A stretch of DNA of 64,000 nucleotides, taken from NCBI GenBank assembly GCA_001931905.2, contig MSJI02000006.1, positions 106,696 to 170,695 on the forward strand, given 5' to 3'. Shown one piece after another: positions 54,659 to 64,000 of this stretch. Position numbers and translations under genes: made by a program. Under the pieces are notes generated by a model, which was not told the origin of the DNA, did no database searches, and saw only the letters and a list, made by a program, of their open reading frames with translations. Numbering within the stretch: position 1 is the first letter of the stretch; each line of letters opens with the position of its first letter. The stretch is from Cladosporium sp. IMV 00045 (taxonomy: Eukaryota; Ascomycota; Dothideomycetes; Cladosporiales; Cladosporiaceae).

Positions 54659-57600
54659 TCACCCTGCAGCACCACCCTTCCACCTCCTCCAAGCCCTCCC
54701 AAACCCCTCCCCCGCCTCACCCTCTACCCTCCCTCCCAACCTCTCCCCAACAACACGTCCACTCAACCTCTCCTCCCCAATCCCTCCAACAGGCACCATA
54801 CTTACCCTGCCATGCGCGCACATAAAAGGGAAAGCACACTTGCCCAGCCTTTCCAACAAATCCTCACACTCCCATACGCTGAGCACGTCGTTGAACATGA
54901 CGGCCGACCTGCACGCTCGCGAATTCAGCATGTCTAGCAGGCCTTTGGGGCAGGAGCCTATCTGGTTTAGCCACGCGTGATCATCGTTAGTGTCTTTTGA
55001 TGAAGGCGCGGGCGCTGCTTTGGCTTGCTTGCCGCTTTCGGCGCGAGACCAAATTTCAGATCGCAGGAGGTCGATGAGGAGTTTGGGAAAGAGGCGGCAG
55101 CGTTCGGCTATGCCTGGTGGTAGGGTGCGGATGGCGATGGAGTGGGTTGGTCTTGTTCGTGAGACCGTGTGGAGGTCGTAGAGGACGCCGTAGCGAGCGA
55201 AGTGCTGAGCGTGGGAGTTGAGGAGATTGGTTTCCTCGGCAGTGACTTCGAAGACAATGGGCTGTTCCAGTAGTGTGGTGGCGACAGTTGAAACGCAGCC
55301 GGTGTTTGTGCGGAGGCGTGCAGCCGGTGAGTCCATATTGATGGGAAAGCAAAGCTCTCTGAGGAGGGATTCTAGGATGATACGCTCAGAGGCAGCGTGT
55401 TGGTCTACGAGGACCAGTGATTGTGAATCGTCTTCTGCAGGCATGATACATAGAATGAACTTGGCGTCCACTTGATTAATGATCCTGACGTGCTGAAGAT
55501 TCACTTTGGACAAGTTACACTGCGTTCTGTAACCATGTGTCGCAAAGTAGTTCGACGAGTTGTTGTGGCTATGACTATGACCATTCGCCGCTACCTTCAT
55601 GTCGGTGTACGCGTCGAGAACAACTGGTATGGATTGCTCAGTTTGTCGTTCAAAAACAGGATTTTGCCAGCTCTGCACAAATGATGGCACAGTATGGTCA
55701 GAGGGTTGGCGGTCATTGGAGACGGCTCGTCCAGCGAGCGTCAATGGCCTGCCCGCAGGTGTGGTCGCTGTGCCGTTTGATGTTGGTCGGAACCCAGCAG
55801 ATCGTGAGACGCCATCCAATGACCTGTCTGGTGCTGGCAAGACGATCCCAGTACGCGAGTTGACTCTGAAAATTGCTTTGGTGATTGGATCTTGCCAGTC
55901 CACCGTATAATCGTGGCTCATCTGGTTATATGGGTTCGACTCGGCTTCATCGCATGGTAAAGCCTCATTTGATCTACACGTTGATGCCGCAGCTTTCACC
56001 ATATCCGAGTCGCTGATACTGCCGTAGTCGTCGCTCGATGAAGCTTCTTTGAGGTAGGGAGGTTCCGAAGAGGCTCGCCCTTGCGAGAAGTCTTTCTTTT
56101 GGCCTGTGCCAAGGGCTCCGCGCTCTAAAGGAGGGAGTGAAAAGTGCGCACTCGAGGATGCAAGCAACTCCTGAATCTTAGGTCTGGAGGTGCCACTGCC
56201 ATGCTTCTCATGAGGTCCAACAAAATGATGAGAGTCTCGACTGCCAGTCTTGATTTTACTCAAGTGTGCAACATCAAATATCGATCCCTGCCGTGACACT
56301 GCAGTAGGCTGCACCGTTTGTCTGTCCCTGGATGTACCGGCTATGCGCTGTCGTTTTGACGTAGAGCCATTACTACGATCAGGCGACTGGAAATGAGGAG
56401 AAACAGTCCCGCGCGCATGGAGTTCGCCATCTGCTTCTGAAAAATGGTTCGGCGCCTCGAGAGCGTCTTGCGATGCAGTGCGATCTACGACTTCCAGCTT
56501 GCGCTTCTGTCTTGGGCGAAAGCCATTGGCAGTCAACCATTGCTTCATCACGGCTTCGAGAACTTCAGTGATTCCTTTAAGCTGGTGCTCATCAAGCTCA
56601 GAATTGTCCCCTCTGTCCTTGAGTTCGAGCTGGATGATGAACATGGGCCAACGATCGACACCTTTACTATTTCGAGCTTGCCTTTCTCTCAAGCCTTTGC
56701 TTGGAGAATCCCTGTCCTGCACATATTGACCTTTTCCCATCTCTCCTGGATGTTGATTCTGCTCAACCGTACCAAAGTCGCTATCGGCAAAGACCTTGTT
56801 GACGAGGTCGTATATTGTCAAGTTGCCCTCCGTTGCCAAGTAAGGATGTATTCCAATGCTGACGAACTGACAAAGGCGTGTCGGCGCAGGATCAAGGCAT
56901 ATCATCCCACGACAGGAAAGCTTTGACGTGGAGGCGGAGACAGGTACCCAGCGTCTTCGAGTCTCGAAGGGAGCAAGGCCTGCTTGGAAGACTACTGGAA
57001 AGGCGTCTCGAAGGTCGTAGCGACTCGCTTTGCCCTGGAGTTGGTTCAGGTTCCTCTCGGTCAGAGATGAGGCCACATTGTGGTGATTCCCGGCGACAGT
57101 GACGCTTCTCCCGTGGTTTTCATCATCCCGCAACTTCACGGAACAAGGCATGTTCCACGCAAGTAGCAAGGCGGCCATATCTCTCTTCAGCTCTACCCAT
57201 GATCGCTCCGTTGAAGCAGGAGTACTGGTCAATGCTCGCTGTTTGACTCGAACGGGCATGTTGCCGAAGAGGTCATTTACAATAACTCGGGTCCCGCACG
57301 CGTTGAAGGTGCTCAACTCGTCACTTTGGTGTGATGCGATTTGCCGTGATATCACCCGTCCCTGGTGGATCGATATGCTGGAAGAGGCATTGTCTTCACC
57401 GTGCCGTGAACTTACTTTCAGCAGCGAGAGTGCCGCGAGCGAAGCAAGATAGGTGCCCGTGTTGCCGTGGAGAGGTCTATCGCTCGTCGCCTTGGATGTG
57501 TGATGCATCTTGCCGAGGCCGCCGGTTTCAAAAAATTCTACACGAGGTATACCGGTGCCGTTGTCTTCAACTGTGCAGCTCCCTCGGCCAAAGTTCACAG

Positions 57601-57739
57601 ATACATCGATCTTCGTGGAACCCGCATCCAGGGAGTTCTGAACAAGTGCCAGCGCTACACCGGACAGGCTGGTGATCTGCTTGGAGGATTGGATGCGAGA
57701 GATGGCATCTTGGGACAGTGGCAAGATGCGCGATGGCAT
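54659..57739 (-). CDS. MLH3: DNA mismatch repair protein MLH3 (copy B)
   Basis: Single exon, 1026 aa from ATG 57739 (MPSRILPLSQ), chosen to match copy A and the family start; an in-frame ATG also exists further upstream at 58150. The ATPase motif reads ALVQNSLDAG, again with Ala where the catalytic Glu is expected. DQHAASERIILE, ACRSAVMFND and FPFMCAHGR are intact. Most differences from copy A lie in the central linker and at the extreme C-terminus. Both copies look functional, at least for the endonuclease domain. Confidence 0.92.
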   Translation of the reverse strand: MPSRILPLSQDAISRIQSSKQITSLSGVALALVQNSLDAGSTKIDVSVNFGRGSCTVEDNGTGIPRVEFFETGGLGKMHHTSKATSDRPLHGNTGTYLASLAALSLLKVSSRHGEDNASSSISIHQGRVISRQIASHQSDELSTFNACGTRVIVNDLFGNMPVRVKQRALTSTPASTERSWVELKRDMAALLLAWNMPCSVKLRDDENHGRSVTVAGNHHNVASSLTERNLNQLQGKASRYDLRDAFPVVFQAGLAPFETRRRWVPVSASTSKLSCRGMICLDPAPTRLCQFVSIGIHPYLATEGNLTIYDLVNKVFADSDFGTVEQNQHPGEMGKGQYVQDRDSPSKGLRERQARNSKGVDRWPMFIIQLELKDRGDNSELDEHQLKGITEVLEAVMKQWLTANGFRPRQKRKLEVVDRTASQDALEAPNHFSEADGELHARGTVSPHFQSPDRSNGSTSKRQRIAGTSRDRQTVQPTAVSRQGSIFDVAHLSKIKTGSRDSHHFVGPHEKHGSGTSRPKIQELLASSSAHFSLPPLERGALGTGQKKDFSQGRASSEPPYLKEASSSDDYGSISDSDMVKAAASTCRSNEALPCDEAESNPYNQMSHDYTVDWQDPITKAIFRVNSRTGIVLPAPDRSLDGVSRSAGFRPTSNGTATTPAGRPLTLAGRAVSNDRQPSDHTVPSFVQSWQNPVFERQTEQSIPVVLDAYTDMKVAANGHSHSHNNSSNYFATHGYRTQCNLSKVNLQHVRIINQVDAKFILCIMPAEDDSQSLVLVDQHAASERIILESLLRELCFPINMDSPAARLRTNTGCVSTVATTLLEQPIVFEVTAEETNLLNSHAQHFARYGVLYDLHTVSRTRPTHSIAIRTLPPGIAERCRLFPKLLIDLLRSEIWSRAESGKQAKAAPAPSSKDTNDDHAWLNQIGSCPKGLLDMLNSRACRSAVMFNDVLSVWECEDLLERLGKCAFPFMCAHGRVSMVPVGGIGEERLSGRVVGERLGGRVEGEAGEGFGRAWRRWKGGAAG

Positions 57740-58544
57740 TGAGGCTGGCGTCTGCGTCAGATGTCCCAGCCCGTCTCTCGCGATAATCAATTCAGAACGC
57801 TCACGCCTGTCGTCACGGCGGCATCCACTTTCTGCAGTGGCGATGTGAGACAATAATGATGCGGGCCGACATTGGGGTTGCGCGGTGTCTCGGTCCCTGA
57901 GAGTAGCATGTACGTGTCCAGCGAGCCAGCGTTGCAGGTCGAGAGACAGAAGTTCAGCAGAGCTGCATGTGGTGGTGGTGACCGCGAATGAAGTGAAGTG
58001 TACGCGGTTTAGATAATAATTTGGATTATTACGTAGGCGGGCCAAGAATGCCTTGCCTGACCATCTAGTTCGCTGCCCAAGGGCCTGGAGTGGTCTGTTC
58101 CCGCCATCCCGCCCTTTGTGTGGAGGAGCTGGAGGAGATCGACAACGCATCACAGACAATATAGAAGACGGTCATGGCCAGCTCTCCGCACCCTTGACAA
58201 CAACCCCGAATTCCTTTGTCTCATCCACCGCCTGCCCATTCACTCCTTCTCGCTACCGACATCACCCTCTGCCATCCTCGCAAAAACACCTTCGACCACC
58301 TCCTCCCGCCGCCGACACCTTTCCACTTCCATCGCATTGACTCCTTGTCCACCAGCTGCCCAAGTAGGAAGCGCAAGCGATACCGCGTCATTCGGCCCGA
58401 AGACATCCGAGCGCGCAATTGAAGGGTCCGTCATATAGAATACACTGTGCGCAGACGACTGCGCCAGCGACTCGGAGGGTGAGCGCTCTGTGAGAATCAT
58501 ATCGCTCCATTCAACCACAAGCCCATCTCTTCTACACACACATA
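57740..58544. other. divergent promoter region, MLH3 / Ser-rich gene (copy B)
   Basis: Counterpart of 29273-30079; well conserved, no separate gene seen. Confidence 0.5.
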
Positions 58545-60006
58545 ATGGCCGCAGCAGACGTTGCTCCAAGACCGCAAGGTACGCGCGATGCGCACAGACA
58601 CTGCAATGCCTCTATTCCACCGCATGTGATCTTGCTAAAAGGACGCAAACGCTGACAGACATTTTGCAGAACGGACGAGCAAACGTCGCCCATTCGCGGC
58701 ATGGGTCAAGCGCCTGACAAATCTCAAGGGTGGCGAGCAACATGCAAGCAACGGCAAGGACAAGAAGTCAGGGAACCCTTTGAAGGGCAGAAAGGGCAAT
58801 GACAGTGTTAAGAACAACCCATACCCCGAGTCTGGTTATGTGCGCCGCCAGTCGCCGCGCAGCAGCCGGGACGGCCAATTGTCTTTCGCAACGCCCCAAC
58901 ACCACCAGAACGACGATGGCAGCAGTGTCATATCAGGTCCTGTACACGAGGACAAGAACCATCCGAGCAACAGAAGCGCGGCGCCCACAGTAGCCACGAA
59001 CCCAGAGACAGTCCACAGCGATACAGGTCACAGCAAGGCCTTCACCAGCACCACCGCAGGTGGCGCTCTCAGCATTGCCGACGGCGCAGGCCATGGCAGC
59101 ACATTTAGCTCGCCTAATCACAGCGAGCGTTCCCTCACCACAACCTTGACTACTATACAATCCACATCACCAGCAAATACTTTGCAGCAGCCCAATGGCT
59201 CCGGCAATCCACCACATGGCCATCACAATGGTCAGCCTGCCATAATGTTCAGCCATCAGTACCCCGTCTCTCCTGCCCCATCCACTCTCAACGCTGCGTC
59301 CGCAATTCCTCGCCACCTCGCCACCGAGACGAACCAACCAAACGTACTTACCGACGACGCCAGCATTGTCACTCTGGCTTCATCATCGAAACGCCGCCGT
59401 CGCAGCATGGACACTGACGCCTCCGTCCGCGCTTTGGCACCCGCATCCGTCTGGGGCGGCAGTCGCGAGTCGCTCCCACTCAGCGTCCTTTCCGGAAATG
59501 CCGAAGCTACAGACAGAGCCAGCACGACAGGCCTCTACTCGGCATCGGTATCCCGTCCCTCAGTTGGCGGGTTTGCCTCCACGGAGCGCGCGAGCGTGTA
59601 CAGCAGTCACGGCATCAACGCACCAAGCGAGCGCAACAGCTATTACGCCGGCCCAGGCGCAGCGGGAAGGAAAGATTTGAGCGACGCCAAGTCTCTCCGC
59701 AGCGTGACGGGACTTGATGCTCGTTCGCAATACGATGCCAAAAGCATCAACGACGCCAAAAGCATGGATGCTCGCTCAATTCGGAATTACGAGGGCAGCA
59801 TTCGCTCCGGAGCTCTTGGCCACGGCCGCAACGACAGCATCCCAGGAAGCATCGGCAGTCCGTTGGCGAGTCCTGGAATGAGACATGCGAGCGCCAGCGG
59901 GCCGGTGAGCAGACGGAGCAGCGATTGGCAAGGCGAGGAAGAATCGGAGAAAAAGGAGCAGGAGAAGAAGGAACCAGCTGTTCAAGGCGAGGCGAGCAAA
60001 GCTTGA
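58545..60006 (+). CDS. Ser-rich disordered protein (copy B)
   Basis: Exons 58545-58578 and 58670-60006, 456 aa, exon lengths identical to copy A (34 and 1337 nt). N-terminal RRPFAAWVKRLTNLK and the DAKSINDAKSMDARSIR module are kept. Only a handful of replacements occur (for example GRMGNGN to GRKGNDS, NLLTDD to NVLTDD), with many more silent changes. Confidence 0.8.
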
Positions 60007-61190
60007 TGAGCTTTGTGCGGTTATGCGCTGCCTGGGATTTGGGAAGAAACATGCCATTCGATTATATATGCTTCCTTATACTTCCGGGCCGTACGCCTAC
60101 ATCTTTACATGAAACCAATCGGGGGAAATCATGAACGGGCAGGAAGCGAGGAGGATCGTGGGTTTTTGTAATCCGGCTATTGCTATTATTCTACTTTCCA
60201 TTGGGGGCAAGGAAAGAAACGGAGGGGACGATTCATCGCTAAGATACCCTTGAATGCTTCAAAATCTATACCTTTCGTTACGACAATGGCCCTCGTAGGC
60301 GAGTCTCGGAGTCTCAATACCTTTCACGTCTCGCTAAAAATATCTGCATATCTCGTGCTTCAAGCCATCGCGTGGAGGAGGACGTATAGTCAACGCTCTG
60401 CAAAGCCAAAAACAAAGCCATTCGTAAGGTATCATGTCAAACTCACTCTTGCCCCAATACCTTCCCCATGCGACATAGAACCAGCGAGTCTAGCTATCAC
60501 CCTCAACCCAAGCACAGCATACAAGATCCATCAAGCCCTCGATGCCATTGCGGGGTAGATTGAAGTTTCGTGCAGCGGCGTGCAACGTCCCACAACAGAA
60601 AGAACTTCTGTTCGCTTCACCTTATCTCTCCTCGAAGCCGATCTTCAAGCGTCGTTGGAGATAACGCGGCACGGCGGGAAAGCAATGCAGGTCGGAACTC
60701 TGCCCTTTGGGCAAATGCAACATCACCAGCGCTCACGCGGACGCGAGACACCTTGTTGGCTGGACTTGCCTGTTTCGTCCAGATTGGATGGATAAGGTAT
60801 GTTTTTGGGCACGATTACGGAGGATATGTTGTGCTCTGCACTGCTGTACACTTTGCTCCTGCGGTGTGATGGGCGGGCTGATGATCGCTGTTGCTGTTGG
60901 GTGGCTGGTTGTGCATGGATCTTCAGCGCCGGACCGGACGCCTGGGACGCGCAGACTAGCGATTGATTGTGCGTTCGTTTGTGCGAGATGGGTCTCGTGA
61001 TACTGTACCTGTGTTGCATGCAAAATGGGGCATAAAAGGTGGGTTGGTTTCTTCTTCTTGAGGTATCAAAGAGCTCTTTCGAAGGTAGGATTTGCTGCAT
61101 TCTTCATCGACTCTCTTTGCTTCGAGTGGGTGTTGAGGGATCAAAGATACTTGCGTGTCGACTGCCTTTACCGTTGATGAAGCAACGAAA
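60007..61190. other. intergenic (copy B)
   Basis: Counterpart of 31542-32696; no gene supported. The TATA position of the next gene reads CATAAAA at 61031-61037. Confidence 0.5.
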
Positions 61191-62777
61191 ATGACTCGAC
61201 TCCTGTCTCTACTTTCTTCACTGGCAGCGGCCAAATCAGTCTGGAGTGCAGCTCTGCCATCAGAACAACAGCCCGTCGCCACCGCCGATGTTATCATCAT
61301 CGGTGCAGGCATCTCCGGCATCGCCACAGCAAGAGAACTAGCTCTAGAGCACAACATCACAGACTTCCTCATTCTCGAAGCTCGTTCAGAACCCGGAGGC
61401 CGAGCATATACGGAAAGCCTGACGAATCCACACACGGGACACGTCACGAAAGTCGAAAAGGGATGCAACTGGATCCAAGGCCCTCGGAGAGACAACATCA
61501 CCAAAATGGCTGAGAAATACGGTCTCCGAACCGCACCGCAGGACTATGACAACCGCACGTGGTTCGAAGGCCATCGAGGCGTCGACCCGGACGACATGGC
61601 ACACACCAAAGCCGGCAAGTTCGTCGACATGGAATCCTTCAGCTTCAGCAAGGCGTACGACGACATCTCCGAGCGGATCCTGGATTTCATCCAAAACCGG
61701 CTGGACGACAAGGAAGTCGACTTGACGGCACGCACTGGGCTGAGCATGCTAGGCTGGCGACCGAAAACCGCACTTCAGCGACTGTACGAATGGGTGAACA
61801 TCGACTTCACCACCGCCCAACCGCCCGAGGTCTGCAGTCTCTACAACGCCTTCGAGCAGGAAGACTACCCCGGCTCTGACGTGCCGGAGCAACTGGTCAT
61901 CGACCAACGAGGCTACAAGCACATCTTCGTCGAAGAACTCAACGCCGCCCTAGCAGCCGGCCCCCAAACCACCCAACGCCTCCACCTCAACACAACTGTG
62001 CAAGAAATCGACTGGTCCCTTCCCAGCGCCCGCATCCACACGGACGCAGGCCTCTTCATCGCGCGCAAACACGTCGTGTCCACGCTCAGCATCGGCGTGC
62101 TGCAAGACGACCGCGTGAAATGGCGTCCCGCGCTGCCCGAATGGAAGCAAGAAGCGATTTTCAGCTTCGGCATGGCCGTCTACCAGAAAATCTTCCTCCT
62201 CTTCGACCGTCAGTTCTGGGGCCCCGAGCAGTTCACCTACTACTCCGACCCGGAAGTGCGCGGGCGCTGGCCGGTGTGGCAGAATTTGAACGCGGAGGGG
62301 TTTTTCGACGGCTCGCGGGATGGGTTTATTTACTTCAACACGCACGTCGACGCCGAGGCGCGGCGCGTCAGTCGCATGAGCGATAAAGATGTGCAGGAAG
62401 AGGCTATGCTCAAGTTACGAGAGATTTACGGGCCGGAAGTGCCTGAGCCGCTGGACATCCTCGTGCCGAGATGGAATCTCGACCCGCTTTTCATGGGCAG
62501 CTACAGCAACTGGCCTTTAGGGCAACTGGACCAACACCACTGGAATTTAAGGCAGCCGGTGGGGCGGAACAAGGAGGTGTTTTTCACGGGCGAGTCGAAC
62601 AGCAAGGAGATGTTCGGGTACGTGCAGGGGGCGTGGGAGGATGGGAAGGACACCGCGGGGAGGGTGGCGGGGTGTTTGACGGGGAAGGATTGTCCTTCGA
62701 GTTTGGTTTATGAGACGATCAAGACTTGTGTTGAGGCTGGGTCGGTGATGAGGAGGGGGGTGGAGAGGGAGATTTAG
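61191..62777 (+). CDS. secreted flavin amine oxidase (copy B)
   Basis: Single exon, 528 aa from ATG 61191. Signal peptide (MTRLLSLLSSLAAAKSVWSA), VIIIGAGISG, EPGGRAY and FTGESNSKEMFGYVQGAW are intact. Differences from copy A are few and conservative (L/M, I/V, H/R, D/E types). The promoter differs at the TATA element, so expression rather than activity may distinguish the copies; that is inference. Confidence 0.88.
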   Translation: MTRLLSLLSSLAAAKSVWSAALPSEQQPVATADVIIIGAGISGIATARELALEHNITDFLILEARSEPGGRAYTESLTNPHTGHVTKVEKGCNWIQGPRRDNITKMAEKYGLRTAPQDYDNRTWFEGHRGVDPDDMAHTKAGKFVDMESFSFSKAYDDISERILDFIQNRLDDKEVDLTARTGLSMLGWRPKTALQRLYEWVNIDFTTAQPPEVCSLYNAFEQEDYPGSDVPEQLVIDQRGYKHIFVEELNAALAAGPQTTQRLHLNTTVQEIDWSLPSARIHTDAGLFIARKHVVSTLSIGVLQDDRVKWRPALPEWKQEAIFSFGMAVYQKIFLLFDRQFWGPEQFTYYSDPEVRGRWPVWQNLNAEGFFDGSRDGFIYFNTHVDAEARRVSRMSDKDVQEEAMLKLREIYGPEVPEPLDILVPRWNLDPLFMGSYSNWPLGQLDQHHWNLRQPVGRNKEVFFTGESNSKEMFGYVQGAWEDGKDTAGRVAGCLTGKDCPSSLVYETIKTCVEAGSVMRRGVEREI

Positions 62778-63610
62778 GGGTTGGATAGGGGTGGGGGTGA
62801 GGGCTTGCTGGGGAGGATGGGATTGGGATGATTTACGAGAATGATGAAGAATCAACGTACTTTCATGAAGAAGCTGATGTGGTGATTCAAATGCATCGAC
62901 GTAAGCTCATGTATGCTTTGCATCTTTATCAACTCGTCTCCACTTTTGGATTTTTGACACCATTGAAGGGCAAGAGGTCCTATTCAATAAATTCGAACCA
63001 CTAATCACTTGCGACTGATGCAAAGACAACGGTTGGATCAAAGAGATTATTGCAAATTTACAATGGCGACTTCGAGTTGCCCGTGGTAAACTTCTCAGAG
63101 AGATCCGATTTGTGAACGACGTGATTCCATCATCCATGCAACTGGAAGCAGAACGGTTTGACAGCCAGTGAGAAGCGCAACACTGATCACTTCACCAAGC
63201 ACTGACCTCTAGGTCACAAGTTGAACAATTACAATGCACTTGCATTCGATTCGATAGTAAAAATAAAAAAGACTTCTGATCCGACATCGTACACCACCCC
63301 TTCATTCCCAGGAGAGGGAAAGATAACAGTAGACCTTTCGAACCCAAACAAAATCTGGTGAAGTAACACTCTTGCACCAGCGCCATTCGCTGGAAAGAAC
63401 AGTGACAAAAAACCCTCTCCAAGAGAATCAACCTGCCTCTCTCATGTCCTCAGTCCATGCTCTTTCAACTTTTTCCTTCCATCCTCTCCTTCACGGCAAA
63501 GTCTTGCCTTCCAAATAAAAGTAAGTAAACGGTGTATCACGCTCGAAAATCAAAGTACCAAGTCGTGAATAAATACAAAGGGAGGGCGGGCGGATTGCGC
63601 GTCTGGAAAT
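62778..63610. other. intergenic, convergent 3' regions (copy B)
   Basis: Counterpart of 34284-35127; no gene seen. Confidence 0.5.
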
Positions 63611-64000
63611 CTACTTGTTGACGGGCGATTCCTTGCCAACCTGGGGGTTGTGGGGAGTGACGGCGTCCTTGGGGATGGGGGGGTTGCGGCCGGAGATCAT
63701 GCGGGCGTCGCTCTCGAGGGTCTCGCTGGGCTTGTCTGTGGGGGTTGTCAGTAGGTGTTGGGAAGTTTGTTTGGTGGTTTTTGGACAAAGCTTACCGTGA
63801 CGGGCGTAGAGGCCGTGCTCCTCGTCAGCGCGGAGGCCGACGCGGCCGTGCTCGACGTCGTTGCGGGTGAGGGTGAGCTTCTCCTTCTGGAGACCCATGG
63901 TGCCGAGGAACTCGACGGCCTCGGTCCACTCGAGAGCCTTGCGCTTCTCAGACCAGTTGTGCTCCTCGGCCATCAGGTCGATGATCTTGGGCAGAGTCTC
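63611..64000 (-). CDS. GUT2: FAD-dependent glycerol-3-phosphate dehydrogenase, C-terminal end (copy B)
   Basis: Partial, running off the window end: exons 64000-63796 and 63735-63611. The 205 nt of the upstream exon are identical to copy A (35517-35313), but the 60-bp intron differs at many positions and the last exon (125 nt) has only silent changes. The visible residues (MAEEHNWSEKRKALEW, FLGTMGLQKEKLTLTRND, DKPSETLESDARMISG) belong to the C-terminal domain of the mitochondrial enzyme. The rest of the gene should continue beyond the window. Confidence 0.9.
   Translation of the reverse strand, partial: ETLPKIIDLMAEEHNWSEKRKALEWTEAVEFLGTMGLQKEKLTLTRNDVEHGRVGLRADEEHGLYARHGKLCPKTTKQTSQHLLTTPTDKPSETLESDARMISGRNPPIPKDAVTPHNPQVGKESPVNK

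Larger units (their letters stand above)
35896..64000. repeat. segmental duplication, copy B
   Basis: Collinear with 7404-35517. It starts in the kelch gene at the base matching 7404 and is still matching (GUT2) when the window ends, so the true extent is unknown. Confidence 0.95.

Overview
The window is nuclear DNA of a filamentous ascomycete. Genes are compact, with GT-AG introns of about 50-145 bp, secreted glycoside hydrolase and oxidase genes, a NACHT-ankyrin protein and MLH3. The gene types and an almost complete duplicated gene set at moderate divergence fit a Dothideomycete with a duplicated or hybrid genome; the halotolerant black yeast Hortaea werneckii is my best guess. This is inference from content, not a database match.

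Layout: positions 1-7403 occur once in the window and hold a secreted GH3 glucosidase gene and most of a membrane kelch-protein gene. Positions 7404-35875 (copy A) and 35896-64000 (copy B) are head-to-tail collinear copies of the same ~28.5 kb block, separated by 20 N. Each copy carries, in the same order and strand: kelch-protein 3' end (+), Stf2-like hydrophilin (-), NACHT-ankyrin NLR (+), FAD oxidoreductase (+), SMP-30-like secreted protein (+), acidic protein of unknown function (+), F-box-like small protein (+), small acidic protein (-), small membrane protein (-), MLH3 (-), Ser-rich disordered protein (+), secreted amine oxidase (+) and the GUT2 3' end (-). The start-to-start offset varies only between 28,465 and 28,729 bp. 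Both sides of the gap lie in coding stretches that are identical between copies. I therefore read the junction as two homeologous contigs joined by the assembler rather than a proven tandem duplication.

Divergence between copies is uneven. Metabolic genes are nearly identical at protein level. The ankyrin part of the NLR and the F-box-like protein have changed much more. The acidic protein has a 1-nt frameshift near its end in copy B. The most interesting locus is the NLR pair (10767-13850 and 39383-42403). It has no N-terminal effector domain, only a short Gly/Asn/Gln/Ser-rich segment resembling fungal amyloid signalling motifs, unchanged between copies while the ankyrin repeats diverge.

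The genes are ordinary separate fungal transcription units, not an operon. A loose physiological theme can be inferred: Stf2-like hydrophilin (desiccation protection) and GUT2 (glycerol catabolism) are stress-related in yeasts. No tRNA, rRNA, transposon or CRISPR array was recognised.
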